64,000 nucleotides of DNA from assembly GCA_002238855.1 (NCBI GenBank), contig MPND01000015.1, positions 20,569 through 84,568 of the forward strand, in the 5' to 3' direction. Below the pieces are notes generated by a model, which worked only from the letters and a program-made list of their open reading frames with translations, ran no database searches and was not told where the DNA came from. The position numbers were made by a program, and so were the translations under genes. Each line of letters begins with the position of its first letter. Position 1 is the stretch's first letter. Source of the DNA: SAR202 cluster bacterium bin90. Its GTDB lineage: Bacteria; Chloroflexota; Dehalococcoidia; Lucifugimonadales; JADFKI01. Below, piece after piece: positions 1 through 8,296 of the stretch.

Positions 1-1
1 C

Positions 2-592
2 GCATTCCGCAGCATCGGACTCGGTTCGGCAATGCCCATGGCGCGCGTCCGCCGCAACGAGTTCGGCGCAATAGGAAGGCTGCTCGACCGCGGCGCAATG
101 GGAATCGTTGTGCCGATGGTCAATTCCGTTGAAGAGGCAGAGGCAGCAGTTGAAGCCGTCCGCTACCTGCCGCTTGGCGGGCGTTCAGCCGGAGCGTTCG
201 GCACTGGATTCCTCGGCGGCAATTACATGGAGTGGGCGAATGACGAAGTATTCTTAGCAGTGCAGCTTGAATCGGTGAGGGCTGCAGAGAACGCTGAAGC
301 CATCCTATCAGTCGAAGGAATCGACGGTTGCTGGGTTGGCCCAGGTGATCTGATGTACTCAATGGGGGTGAATCTATCCGACCCCGCCGGCTGGAAGGCG
401 CACGACGACCTCATCGTGCAGATATTCGAGGCGACCAAGCGCGCCGGTAAGATACCGGGCATCTACACGCCAAGCGCATCCGAAGCTCTCCGCCGCGCCG
501 AACAGGGCGGCCTGTTCCTCACGGCAGGCGGCGACGGTCCCTGGGTCGTCGAAGGCGCCCTCAACACCTTGAAGGAGCTCGGACGAGTCTAA
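2..592 (+). CDS. HpcH/HpaI-family aldolase, 5' truncated by the window edge
   Basis: The frame is open from the first bases, so the N-terminus lies outside the window and the methionines inside are probably not the start. The visible part is the C-terminal two thirds of a TIM-barrel class II pyruvate-type aldolase. It shows the GIVVPMVNS strand, the VQLES strand carrying the expected metal-binding glutamate and the GPGDL motif carrying the metal-binding aspartate. Family members cleave 4-hydroxy-2-oxo acids (for example 2-keto-3-deoxy-glucarate or hydroxyketoheptanedioate) to pyruvate and an aldehyde. The next gene, 84 nt downstream, is an enolase-superfamily sugar-acid dehydratase candidate, so a dehydratase-aldolase pair for sugar acid breakdown is a fair inference. 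The exact substrate cannot be read. Confidence 0.85.
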   Translation, partial: AFRSIGLGSAMPMARVRRNEFGAIGRLLDRGAMGIVVPMVNSVEEAEAAVEAVRYLPLGGRSAGAFGTGFLGGNYMEWANDEVFLAVQLESVRAAENAEAILSVEGIDGCWVGPGDLMYSMGVNLSDPAGWKAHDDLIVQIFEATKRAGKIPGIYTPSASEALRRAEQGGLFLTAGGDGPWVVEGALNTLKELGRV

Positions 593-676
593 CAGGATGT
601 ACAGAACAAATATCATGGGATAGACTGAATAGCCAACCAACCGAATCGCTTATAAGCCCAATAGTCGAGGTGAAAT

Positions 677-1801
677 ATGAAAATTACGGACATCAAGGTC
701 AACCAGCTACGCAGCTTCCTGACTCCCGATGAACACTCATTCGTAGGACAGAGCGGTCGCCTCATCGTGCGCGTCTATACCGACGAAGGAATCACCGGCA
801 TTGCCGAAGGCTCACGAGGGCTGGACATCTTCCAGGCATACGTTGACAGCATGATTAAGCCCCTGCTCGTCGGCGAAAACCCGTTGCAGCCACGCCAGAT
901 ATGGGAAAAGCTCGCGCTCGGCACAGGCCAGCAGGCAACGCGCATCCCACCACAAATCGCCGGCGCGATCGACATCTGCTGCTGGGACATCATGGGCAAG
1001 GCAGCAGGGCTGCCGGTCTATGCGATGCTCGGCGGCGCTCACCGCACCGAAATCCCCCTGTACTGGAGTCGCGGCAACGGCTGGCGCAAGTCCCCCGGCG
1101 AAATGCTCGAAGAGGTGCAGGAAGGCTACGAGAAGGGCTTCCGCGCATTCAAGGTCCGCATGGACTGGCGTGACTACCGGCAAGACGGCAACCCACGGAA
1201 CGACTTCGAGATATTTAAGGCAGTAAAAGAGTGGTTGCCTGACGACATTCCCGTCGGCTTCGACGCCAACAACGGCTATTCCGTCCCAACGGCGATCCAG
1301 CAGGGAAGGAAGCTGGAAGAGGTAGGCGTGGCGCACTTCGAGGAACCGCTTCCGCAGTACGACCTTCGCGGGCTGCGGCAGGTCGTGGACGCCCTCGACT
1401 GCGCCGTTTCCACGGGTGAGCAGGAGACTTCCGCCTGGCGCTTCCGCGATCTGATCGACCTGTCCAATCCTGACATCCTGCAGCCCGACATCCTCAACGT
1501 CGGCGGGTTGTCTGAGATCGTCAGGGTCTATGAGATGGCTGTCTCCGACAACAAGGTCATCATGCCGCACAGCCCCAATGTTGGCGTCAACTCGGTCGCC
1601 AGCCTGCACGCCTACAGCACCGTAACAAACGCGGTGCGCCCCCACGAGTTCTCGGAGGAGTTCACCGGCCCTGCGGAGCGTGTAGCATCGCTGTTTGTTG
1701 ACCCTATCATCCCCGAAAACGGCGTCATCAAGCTCCCGGATCGTCCTGGATTCGGCCTAGAATTCGACGAAGCCGAACTCGAAAAGGCAATCATCGCGTA
1801 A
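677..1801 (+). CDS. Mandelate racemase/muconate lactonizing (enolase superfamily) enzyme, sugar-acid dehydratase candidate
   Basis: 374 aa, the normal length for the family. It has an N-terminal capping domain and a barrel with metal ligands at about D196 (FDANN), E222 (HFEEP) and E248 (STGEQE). A K159-x-R161 pair lies on the second strand, and a D271/H298 dyad (QPD, MPHSP) sits at nearly the same positions as the His297-Asp270 dyad of mandelate racemase. Such enzymes abstract the alpha-proton of a carboxylate; KxR plus the His/Asp dyad fits acid-sugar dehydratases better than MLE-type cycloisomerases. A GAGGTGA ribosome site lies just before the ATG. It is probably co-transcribed with the aldolase upstream, and a strong hairpin follows its stop codon. 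The substrate is not assignable from sequence alone. Confidence 0.88.
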   Translation: MKITDIKVNQLRSFLTPDEHSFVGQSGRLIVRVYTDEGITGIAEGSRGLDIFQAYVDSMIKPLLVGENPLQPRQIWEKLALGTGQQATRIPPQIAGAIDICCWDIMGKAAGLPVYAMLGGAHRTEIPLYWSRGNGWRKSPGEMLEEVQEGYEKGFRAFKVRMDWRDYRQDGNPRNDFEIFKAVKEWLPDDIPVGFDANNGYSVPTAIQQGRKLEEVGVAHFEEPLPQYDLRGLRQVVDALDCAVSTGEQETSAWRFRDLIDLSNPDILQPDILNVGGLSEIVRVYEMAVSDNKVIMPHSPNVGVNSVASLHAYSTVTNAVRPHEFSEEFTGPAERVASLFVDPIIPENGVIKLPDRPGFGLEFDEAELEKAIIA

Positions 1802-1820
1802 CCCAGAATCGAACTGAAAC

Positions 1821-1853
1821 GGGCGAGTTAGTCTTTACGCAGATAACTCGCCC
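1821..1853. terminator. Hairpin between convergent genes, probable bidirectional terminator
   Basis: Two perfect 10-nt arms (GGGCGAGTTA and TAACTCGCCC) are separated by a 13-nt loop. It lies 20 nt after the stop of the plus-strand dehydratase and 29 nt from the stop of the minus-strand NHL gene. A T-rich stretch (GCTTTGCGTTTCC) follows on the plus strand, but there is no clean U tract, so termination efficiency is uncertain. Confidence 0.7.
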
Positions 1854-1881
1854 GCTTTGCGTTTCCTTGAAATCGGCTCGG

Positions 1882-2904
1882 TCAGCGCACCACACGAATG
1901 CGGTGGTTCTCGCTGTCCGCGATATACATCGCGCCCTCGCCGTCCACAACCACCCCATGCGGACGCGCAAGACCTGCACCAACTGCAGGTCCGCCATCTC
2001 CGTCCGGCCCTTCATGCCCGCCTGCAACGGTCGAAATAATGCCGCTGTCGGCATGATACTTCCGGATTGCGTGGTTCTCCGTATCCACGATGAGCACATT
2101 CCCGTCCCCGTCGCAACGAATCGCCTTCGGCCCGTTGAACTTACAGTCAATCGCCGGTCCACCATCCCCCGAATAGCCCGTCGCACCAGTACCCGCTACT
2201 CTGGTTATAATGCCGTTCGAGTCTATGCGTCGAAGCGTATTGCCCTCGCGCTCGCAGACATAGGTATTGCCTTTACCGTCCACACACACGGCACGCGCGC
2301 CAAATATCCCAGCCTCTATCGCCAGTCCGCCATTGCCGGTATGTTCCTTCTCACCAGTACCTGCGAATGTGCTCATCATGCCGCTGGCGATGTCCAGCCG
2401 CCGAATTCGCTGGTCCTGTATGTCTGCAATAAGCAGGCCGCCATTGCCATCCAGTATGCAGTCGTTCGGCTCCCTCATCTGCGCCTGTATCGCAGGCCCC
2501 CCATCACCGCCATAGCCCACCGTCGTGTCACCCGCTACCGTGCTGATGATGCCGGTCGCAATGTCAATCCTACGAATAGCAGGATTGAATCGCTGCAAGA
2601 TATAGACATCCCCGTTGTCGTCCACCTGTATGGCATAAATCTCATCAATCTTCGCTTCAGTCGCGGGACCGCCATCGCCTGTGTGTCCCCCTTCGCCCGT
2701 TCCGGCGAATGTCGTCAGCTCTCCCGATTGCATGTCCAGTCGCCGTATCGCATAGTTGAAGCAGTCCGCGATGTACAGCCAGCGATATGACGGGTCGAAC
2801 TCCACATGAAACGGATTGTCCATCGTGGCAAGAGTCGCAGGCCCGTCATCTCCGCTATAACCCTGCTCGCCATTACCAACTATGCTCGTGATGCTTGTGG
2901 TCAT
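1882..2904 (-). CDS. NHL-repeat six-bladed beta-propeller protein
   Basis: 340 aa made almost wholly of six repeats of about 55 residues. Each starts with a variant of GYSGDGGPA (GYSGDDGPA, GHTGDGGPA, GYGGDGGPA, EHTGNGGLA, GYSGDGGPA, GPDGDGGPA) and continues with a strand such as GNVLIVDTENHAIRK and an ISTVAG strand. This is the NHL / SMP-30-like propeller pattern, used for ligand binding or as a lactonase scaffold. No signal peptide is visible, so the protein may be cytoplasmic. It follows the three Eis-like genes on the same strand, 31 nt after the nearest one. Function unknown; sugar lactone hydrolysis is possible given the sugar-acid enzymes around it, but no catalytic residues prove it. 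Confidence 0.8.
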   Translation of the reverse strand: MTTSITSIVGNGEQGYSGDDGPATLATMDNPFHVEFDPSYRWLYIADCFNYAIRRLDMQSGELTTFAGTGEGGHTGDGGPATEAKIDEIYAIQVDDNGDVYILQRFNPAIRRIDIATGIISTVAGDTTVGYGGDGGPAIQAQMREPNDCILDGNGGLLIADIQDQRIRRLDIASGMMSTFAGTGEKEHTGNGGLAIEAGIFGARAVCVDGKGNTYVCEREGNTLRRIDSNGIITRVAGTGATGYSGDGGPAIDCKFNGPKAIRCDGDGNVLIVDTENHAIRKYHADSGIISTVAGGHEGPDGDGGPAVGAGLARPHGVVVDGEGAMYIADSENHRIRVVR

Positions 2905-2935
2905 TGTGTTTAATTCTCCTTGTCGATCTCAGATT

Positions 2936-4105
2936 CTAAAGTTGGTGCGCCCACCATGGCTTTCGCCGCGTCCTGAACATCGCATCGGCAAGCTGCACTG
3001 CTTCAGGCGAGGCAACCTCCGCGCGTGAAGCGTGTTCCAACGTGCTGAACGATACGCCGTCAAGGTATGCCGCTCCCAGGTCCGCCGCCGATAGCGTGAT
3101 GTCCGGAGTGGCGGTTGTAGCCTCGCAGCGTGCGCCCTCCGCGCCTCCCTCCAGTTCGTATCGCCCCTCGTTCCACGGACAGAAATCGTCCCGCACCTCA
3201 AGGACGATGCGTCCCTCTCTGGCATAAGTGCGCGCTTCGAGCGCCTTCCGCACATCCAGAACGCGGAGCCACATCCCATCGCGAAGAGTGCGCTGCAGCC
3301 TGCGCGGGTCAGCCAGCATCCAGGGCAGCGGATCATCCACCGGGCGGTCATCACACTCAATGGTCGTTCTGAGGTCAATGCCAAAGCAGAATCTCCACAG
3401 CGCCGCGTGCGCCGCATCGGTTCCTGCCATTAAGTCCATCACCTTAACGGTCTGACCTTGCAGCCTGTAAACCACATAGCCGTCTATCTCGCCATCCTCC
3501 TTATACACCACGAAGTGGAACGCGCTCCCTCCCCTTCTTTCGTGTTCGAAGTCCGCCAGAAACTCGGACCAGTGATCAGGATGCAGTGCTACAAACGCAG
3601 ATCTGTCTGCGCAAACTCGCACGGCAACCGCAGGCAGCAACTCCGCGGCATCGTCCTTGTCGATGAAGCGAAGTCGGCCCGGCGATTCAGGTGCGTACGC
3701 CAACTCAGTGTGTCGCCTGTCAATGCTCCAGCTCTCAATTATCGATGCGATTCCATAGCCATAACGCCCGTATATGATGCTCTCCGACGCGCCCAGCATC
3801 GCGAAGGTTTCGTCATTCTCGTGCGCCTCCCGTAGATGCATATCCATCATTCGCGTCAGGATTCCACGCCTTCGATGCGTTGGCAGCACCGTAACGCCCG
3901 CCACCACCGCCGCCGGCGCGCTCCGACCTTCGGGTATATTCATCTGCATCGGGTACACGACCGCCGTGCCGACAATCTCGTCGCCATCCAGTGCGGCAAG
4001 CGATCGCGCGACCCTCAGCGGGCGGGCGCTGATCTTTACGTCGTCGTCTGTCATCGTTGCCCCGAAGCCCACCGCACATCGTCCTGAGAAACGCAGGCCG
4101 CTCAA
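2936..4105 (-). CDS. Eis-type GNAT acetyltransferase with SCP2-like domain, copy 1, apparently frameshifted near its N-terminus
   Basis: The open frame has an N-acetyltransferase domain with the acetyl-CoA loop VLPTHRRRGILTRMM, the IYGRYGYG motif that in Eis carries the catalytic tyrosine, and a C-terminal SCP2-like domain containing FCPWNEGRYEL. It ends in WWAHQL; Eis enzymes use their C-terminal carboxylate in catalysis. The first residues of this frame do not match the two paralogs downstream. The matching N-terminus (MADIELRFIGE) starts at 4139 in another frame and joins near 4070-4077, where one extra base is present. So either the gene is a fresh pseudogene or the base is an assembly error. 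Eis enzymes acetylate aminoglycosides and other polyamines; the substrate here is unknown. Confidence 0.78.
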   Translation of the reverse strand: MSGLRFSGRCAVGFGATMTDDDVKISARPLRVARSLAALDGDEIVGTAVVYPMQMNIPEGRSAPAAVVAGVTVLPTHRRRGILTRMMDMHLREAHENDETFAMLGASESIIYGRYGYGIASIIESWSIDRRHTELAYAPESPGRLRFIDKDDAAELLPAVAVRVCADRSAFVALHPDHWSEFLADFEHERRGGSAFHFVVYKEDGEIDGYVVYRLQGQTVKVMDLMAGTDAAHAALWRFCFGIDLRTTIECDDRPVDDPLPWMLADPRRLQRTLRDGMWLRVLDVRKALEARTYAREGRIVLEVRDDFCPWNEGRYELEGGAEGARCEATTATPDITLSAADLGAAYLDGVSFSTLEHASRAEVASPEAVQLADAMFRTRRKPWWAHQL

Positions 4106-4139
4106 TCTCCCCGATAAAGCGCAATTCTATGTCAGCCAT
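4071..4139 (-). pseudogene. Displaced N-terminal piece of Eis-like copy 1
   Basis: From the ATG at 4139 the frame reads MADIELRFIGE and then FLRTM, matching MQSEIELRFIGE and YLNVM of copy 3. It leaves the family pattern at about 4077. The family sequence (GFG...) resumes in the frame of the 2936-4105 gene. Between the ATG codon of FLRTM and the GGC-TTC-GGG of GFG there are seven bases where copy 3 has six, so a single-base insertion explains the break. Confidence 0.7.
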
Positions 4140-4372
4140 GAATCAACTCCGTAAGCTACTAGGGTTCCTATACACTGATCTTCATTACGTTGTATCCACA
4201 TGTTGCGTCCACGAAAGAACTATCTCTGAGCGCCACTCCGAACGCACCATTAGTCATTCCTCACTGCGTCCGGAATCTCAAATCGTTGCAGTAAGCTTGT
4301 TTTCGACTTCAGATTTCTCGCTTCACTCGAAATAACAAATAATGATAGCCTGCTACCTGATGTCAACAGAAC
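4140..4372. other. Intergenic spacer between Eis-like copies 1 and 2
   Basis: No gene is visible. The first 50 or so bases upstream of copy 1 (starting GAATCAACTCCGTAAGC) resemble 5657-5700 (GATTCAACTCCGCAGATC) upstream of copy 2. This is consistent with the spacer having been duplicated together with the genes. The remainder is AT-richer than the coding DNA around it and probably holds the promoter of copy 1. Confidence 0.5.
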
Positions 4373-5569
4373 CTAGAATTCGTGCGGCCACCAGGGCTTC
4401 AGGCGGGTGCGAAACATGTCATCCGCCAAATACATCGCTTCCCTTGTCGTTGCCTGCGCTCGTGATGCGAGAGTCAGCGCGCTCAGTTCTACGCCGCCCA
4501 AGTAGATGGACGCGAGCGAAGCGGCCGGCAGCGTGATATGTGGTGGCGCGGTCGTTGGCTTGCAGCGCGCCCCGTCGGAGCCTGCCTCCAATTCGTAGCG
4601 CCCGGCGTTCCATGGGCAGAACTCATCCAGCACCTCGAACACGATGCGCCCCTCGACCGCGTAGGTGCGCGCCTCCAGCGCCTTGGGTACACTCAGCACG
4701 CGCAGCCACATACCGTCGAGCGGTGTGCGCTCCAGCCTGCGCGGGTCGGCGAGCATCCAGGGCAGTGGGTCGTCCACAGGTCGCTTTCCCGACTCGATTG
4801 TGGTTCTCAGGTCGATGCCGAATACGAACTGCCACAGCGCGGCGTGTGCAGCTTCGGATACTGCCATGAAGTCGAGCACGATAACTGTCCTGCCCTGAAT
4901 TCGGTATATCACATAGCCGTCAGTCCCGCCCTGTTCCTCGTATGTTACGAAGAACGGCGCACTGCTGCCCGCTTGCCTTTCCTTGTCCGCCAGAAGCTCG
5001 TCCCAGAAGACGCCTCTGATAGATACAAAGCCGGGCCTCCTCGCGCATGCTCGGGCAGCTATCTCGGGAAACGCATCCTTCGTATCGCCCCTTTCGACGA
5101 AGCGCAGACGACCCAATGAGGGCGGCGAGTGCGCGAAGGCGGCATGACGCCTGTCAATCGTCCATCGCTCGTCGTGGGACGCTATGCCGAAGCCGTAGCG
5201 TCCGTATATCACGCTTTCGGAAGCGCCAAGAATCGCTACCGATTCTCCCCTATCGTAAGATTCCCTGAGATGCGCCTCCATCATTCGGGTTAGAATCCCG
5301 CGCCTGCGATGTGTGGGCTGCACCGCAACGTCGGACACGATGGCGGTCAGCACTTCCCTGTCCTCGGAAGTGTTCATCTGACGAGGATAGACGATGGAAC
5401 CGCCCACTATATCCTTGCCGTCGAACGCGGCTAATGACCTGCCATGTTTCAGCATTCGCGAGAACGAAACGATTGTCTCTTCGCTGGAATGGCCTCCGAA
5501 CCCACGCCTGATTGCCTTGATAAACGGAATGTAATGCTCTTCCGTAATGTAGCGTAAGTCTATATCCAT
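4373..5569 (-). CDS. Eis-type GNAT acetyltransferase with SCP2-like domain, copy 2
   Basis: 398 aa when started at the ATG of MDIDLRYITEE, which aligns with the start of copy 3; an in-frame upstream methionine at 5644 adds 25 residues that do not fit the family. It contains the acetyl-CoA loop AVQPTHRRRGILTRMM, the IYGRYGFG motif, FCPWNAGRYEL in the SCP2-like domain and the C-terminus WWPHEF. It is probably cytosolic and acetylates amines using acetyl-CoA. It lies between two paralogs on the same strand. Upstream of the start is a 56-nt copy of the end of the enolase-superfamily gene at 7067, a trace of how the array was duplicated. Confidence 0.85.
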   Translation of the reverse strand: MDIDLRYITEEHYIPFIKAIRRGFGGHSSEETIVSFSRMLKHGRSLAAFDGKDIVGGSIVYPRQMNTSEDREVLTAIVSDVAVQPTHRRRGILTRMMEAHLRESYDRGESVAILGASESVIYGRYGFGIASHDERWTIDRRHAAFAHSPPSLGRLRFVERGDTKDAFPEIAARACARRPGFVSIRGVFWDELLADKERQAGSSAPFFVTYEEQGGTDGYVIYRIQGRTVIVLDFMAVSEAAHAALWQFVFGIDLRTTIESGKRPVDDPLPWMLADPRRLERTPLDGMWLRVLSVPKALEARTYAVEGRIVFEVLDEFCPWNAGRYELEAGSDGARCKPTTAPPHITLPAASLASIYLGGVELSALTLASRAQATTREAMYLADDMFRTRLKPWWPHEF

Positions 5570-5597
5570 CCTATCTGTCCTGTGTATCCTGTTAGTC

Positions 5598-5653
5598 TCC
5601 GCCCTACTGGTCAAACACCGAGCCGTCCCTGTGCAGGCGCACATTTATCTGCC
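5598..5653 (-). repeat. 56-nt remnant of the 3' end of the enolase-superfamily gene at 7067-8212
   Basis: Bases 5598-5653 match 7061-7116, which hold the last codons (INVRLHRDGSVVDQ), stop and a few following bases of the downstream enzyme. I count four mismatches in 56 positions. No other part of that gene is found here. On its left side the remnant is followed by a short stretch resembling the start region of the Eis-like genes (GCCAGTCATG), so it looks like a recombination junction. Confidence 0.85.
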
Positions 5654-5765
5654 AGTCATGATTCAACTCCGCAGATCATTAAGATTCGTTTACACCGGTC
5701 CCTATCAAGTCGTAGCCAGTAAGAAAACTGGCTCTGCGCTTCGATTTATCGATTCTTCATTGGCA

Positions 5766-6974
5766 TCATAGCGGATGCGGCCAGAACGGTATCTGACTCG
5801 AACGAAACATAGTATCCGCCAGCCCGACGACCTCCTGCGTATTTGCTTCCGCTCTCATTCCGCGAATGAGTGTGCTCAGCCGGGTGTCGCCGAGATACAT
5901 CGACGCCATCGCGTCCGACGGCAAGACGACATCAGGCGCCGCATTAGTGCGCCTGCAGCGTGCGCCTTCATCTCCGACATCCAGTTCGTACCGCCCCTCA
6001 TTCCACGGGCAGAACTCGTCCCTTATCTCGATGACAATTCGCCCTTTCTTCGCGTAGTCACGCTGCTCCAGCGCTCTCTCCACATCCAGAATTCGCAGCC
6101 ACATGCTATCCGTTCGCCGTCGCTCAAGTCGCCGCCGGTCGGCAAGCATCCACGGGAGCGGGTCATCCACGGGGCGATTGGCTGCCTCGATTCGCGTTCT
6201 AAGGTCTATGCCGAACACAAACTGCCAGAGCGTGATATATGCGTCAGGCGTCGCAGCCATCAGGTCCAGCACTACAACCGTCATGTCCCGAAGGCGATAG
6301 ATGACATAGCCGTCTGTCCGTCCGTCTTCTTCGTAGACCGCGAAGTTTAACGGTCCGCCGCCGCGCCTGTTGATTTCAAGGTCGCCAAGCAGTTCTGCCC
6401 AGTGCTCAGGCCAAACTTGCACGAAACCCGACCGCGTGCCGTAGCTCCTCTTGACCACAGGTGGCAGCAGCGAGAGTACGTCGTCTTTCTCGATAAAGCG
6501 TACGCTACCCCGCGAAGCCGGCGAATTCACGAGAGCAGTCCGGTGCCTGTCGATCGCCCACATCTCCGAGTGCGTGGCGACACCAAAGCCGTATCGTCCA
6601 TAAATTATCGACTCGGACGCCTCCAGAATTGCCAAGGCGTGACCTTCTTCATACGCCCTGCGCAGTTGACACTCCATCATCCGGGTCAGAATGCCGCGCC
6701 TCCTGTGCGTGGGCAGGACGGCGACGCCCGAAATAGCGGATACCGGAACAAGTTGGCATTCGGGCACGATCATTTTCATCGGATTGGAGACGAATGTGCC
6801 CACAATGCCACTCTTGTCGCAGGCAGCCAGCGCGTATCCCCTATGTAAAGGGGGCTTCATCGCCTCAAAGGTCTCGTCGTCGAGCGGCCAGTCACCGAAA
6901 CCGCGCCCCATGACATTCAGATACGGTCGAAACTCATCCTCGCCGATAAACCTAAGTTCGATTTCTGATTGCAT
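5766..6974 (-). CDS. Eis-type GNAT acetyltransferase with SCP2-like domain, copy 3
   Basis: 402 aa, the same length as characterised Eis proteins. The order is N-terminal GNAT fold with SGVAVLPTHRRRGILTRMM, IYGRYGFG with the probable catalytic tyrosine, a second GNAT-like middle region, then the SCP2-like domain with FCPWNEGRYEL and the C-terminus FWPHPL. It is the intact reference member of the local array and starts 93 nt downstream of the enolase-superfamily enzyme at 7067. That is the arrangement from which copy 2, with its remnant of that enzyme, seems to derive. Role in vivo unknown: aminoglycoside or polyamine acetylation is family knowledge, not shown here. Confidence 0.88.
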   Translation of the reverse strand: MQSEIELRFIGEDEFRPYLNVMGRGFGDWPLDDETFEAMKPPLHRGYALAACDKSGIVGTFVSNPMKMIVPECQLVPVSAISGVAVLPTHRRRGILTRMMECQLRRAYEEGHALAILEASESIIYGRYGFGVATHSEMWAIDRHRTALVNSPASRGSVRFIEKDDVLSLLPPVVKRSYGTRSGFVQVWPEHWAELLGDLEINRRGGGPLNFAVYEEDGRTDGYVIYRLRDMTVVVLDLMAATPDAYITLWQFVFGIDLRTRIEAANRPVDDPLPWMLADRRRLERRRTDSMWLRILDVERALEQRDYAKKGRIVIEIRDEFCPWNEGRYELDVGDEGARCRRTNAAPDVVLPSDAMASMYLGDTRLSTLIRGMRAEANTQEVVGLADTMFRSSQIPFWPHPL

Positions 6975-7066
6975 TTAACCTCCGCTACATCGTCCTCATG
7001 CAGCTTAAGCGGTCAATATCAGGACGTGCCCGTTGTCATTTGACCTGCTCGGCTCACACATCCGCC

Positions 7067-8212
7067 CTACTGGTCCACCACCGAGCCGTCGCGGTGCAGG
7101 CGCACATTTATCTGCCCGTAGGTCCGCGGCGGCGCTTTCTCCTGCGCATCGTCCGCAATCTCGATGCCGATTCCCGGCGCGTCCGGAATAATCAGGAAGC
7201 CGTCCTCAACCGCAATCGGCTCCTTGACCATTACATTCTTCGGGAACTCGTGCTCACCCGTCGGGTATTCCTGTATGGCGAAGTTCGGCGCGCATGCCGC
7301 GATCTGCAGGCACGCCGCAGTGCTGATCGGCCCCAACGGGTTATGCGGCACGACGCCCACATAACTTGCCTCTGCCAGCGCCGCGATCTTCTTTGTGTGC
7401 GTGATGCCACCAGCCAGGCACACATCCGGGCGAATATACTGCACCGCGCCGCGCCTCAGCAGCATATCGAATTCGTGGATAGTCTGGAATCGCTCCCCCG
7501 TAGCAATTGGCACAGTAATCTGGTTCGCCACAAGTTCCATCGCGTCATAGTGCTCCGGCAGGATGGGGTCTTCGTAGAACATCGGGTGGAATTCCGCGAT
7601 CCCCTGCGCCAGCACGACGGCTTCGGCGGGTGTCAGCCTGCGGTGAATCTCGATGCACAGATCAACTTCGTTGCCCGCCGCCTCGCGATACATCCGCACA
7701 GCGTCAATGGCATCCGCCATCTTGTCAGAGTGCGACTTGTAGTACGGCACCGAGCGGTCCTCGTCGAGGAACGGCGTCAGATGCCCGACGGCAGTGAACC
7801 CCGCTTCCTTAGCCGCCTTCACACCCGTCACGAGCTCCTCGCGGGTGGAGCCGAATACATGGTAATAGACACGCGCCTTGTCGCGGACCTTGCCCCCCAG
7901 TAGCTGGTACACCGGCACGCCGAAATGCTTGCCCATAATGTCCCAGAGCGCAATGTCAATTGCGCTGATGCCCGCCATTATCGCCGCGCCCCGGAAGTGC
8001 CCGGTGCGGTACATCGTCTGCCAGTGGTGCTCGATGAGCAGCGGGTCCTTGCCGACTAGATACGGCGCGAACTTCAGACGGATCGCGGCTTCGGTGGCCT
8101 CCAGGTGCCCCCATGCGCCCGCCTCGCCGTAGCCAGTAATTCCCTCGTCAGTATGCACTTTGACGAACAGATACCTGTCAACTGGGTAAGTTTCAACGGA
8201 TGTTATTTTCAT
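7067..8212 (-). CDS. Mandelate racemase/MLE-family enzyme, galactonate/mannonate dehydratase-like
   Basis: 381 aa. Metal ligands are about E188 (IEIHRR), E214 (FYEDP) and E240 (ATGERF). H190 two residues after the first ligand and H290 in PHNPLGP give the E-x-H ... HNPLGP pattern of DgoD/ManD-type acid-sugar dehydratases, and D263 sits in RPD. These enzymes convert a hexonate or hexuronate-derived acid to the 2-keto-3-deoxy acid. It is the first gene of a minus-strand group with three Eis-like genes and an NHL propeller. The C-terminal codons and stop are duplicated at 5598-5653. Substrate undetermined. Confidence 0.88.
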   Translation of the reverse strand: MKITSVETYPVDRYLFVKVHTDEGITGYGEAGAWGHLEATEAAIRLKFAPYLVGKDPLLIEHHWQTMYRTGHFRGAAIMAGISAIDIALWDIMGKHFGVPVYQLLGGKVRDKARVYYHVFGSTREELVTGVKAAKEAGFTAVGHLTPFLDEDRSVPYYKSHSDKMADAIDAVRMYREAAGNEVDLCIEIHRRLTPAEAVVLAQGIAEFHPMFYEDPILPEHYDAMELVANQITVPIATGERFQTIHEFDMLLRRGAVQYIRPDVCLAGGITHTKKIAALAEASYVGVVPHNPLGPISTAACLQIAACAPNFAIQEYPTGEHEFPKNVMVKEPIAVEDGFLIIPDAPGIGIEIADDAQEKAPPRTYGQINVRLHRDGSVVDQ

Positions 8213-8296
8213 AGCGTCTCCTCGCAGAAATGATTGAGTTATGCTACCACACGCTCACCGGGCACTCACAGCTGACTCTTGCTCTAGCTACTTGCA

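Noticed and set aside
1867..2790. A 307-codon open frame on the plus strand
   Set aside because: Antisense to the NHL propeller; the repeat structure of the real gene creates the long frame.
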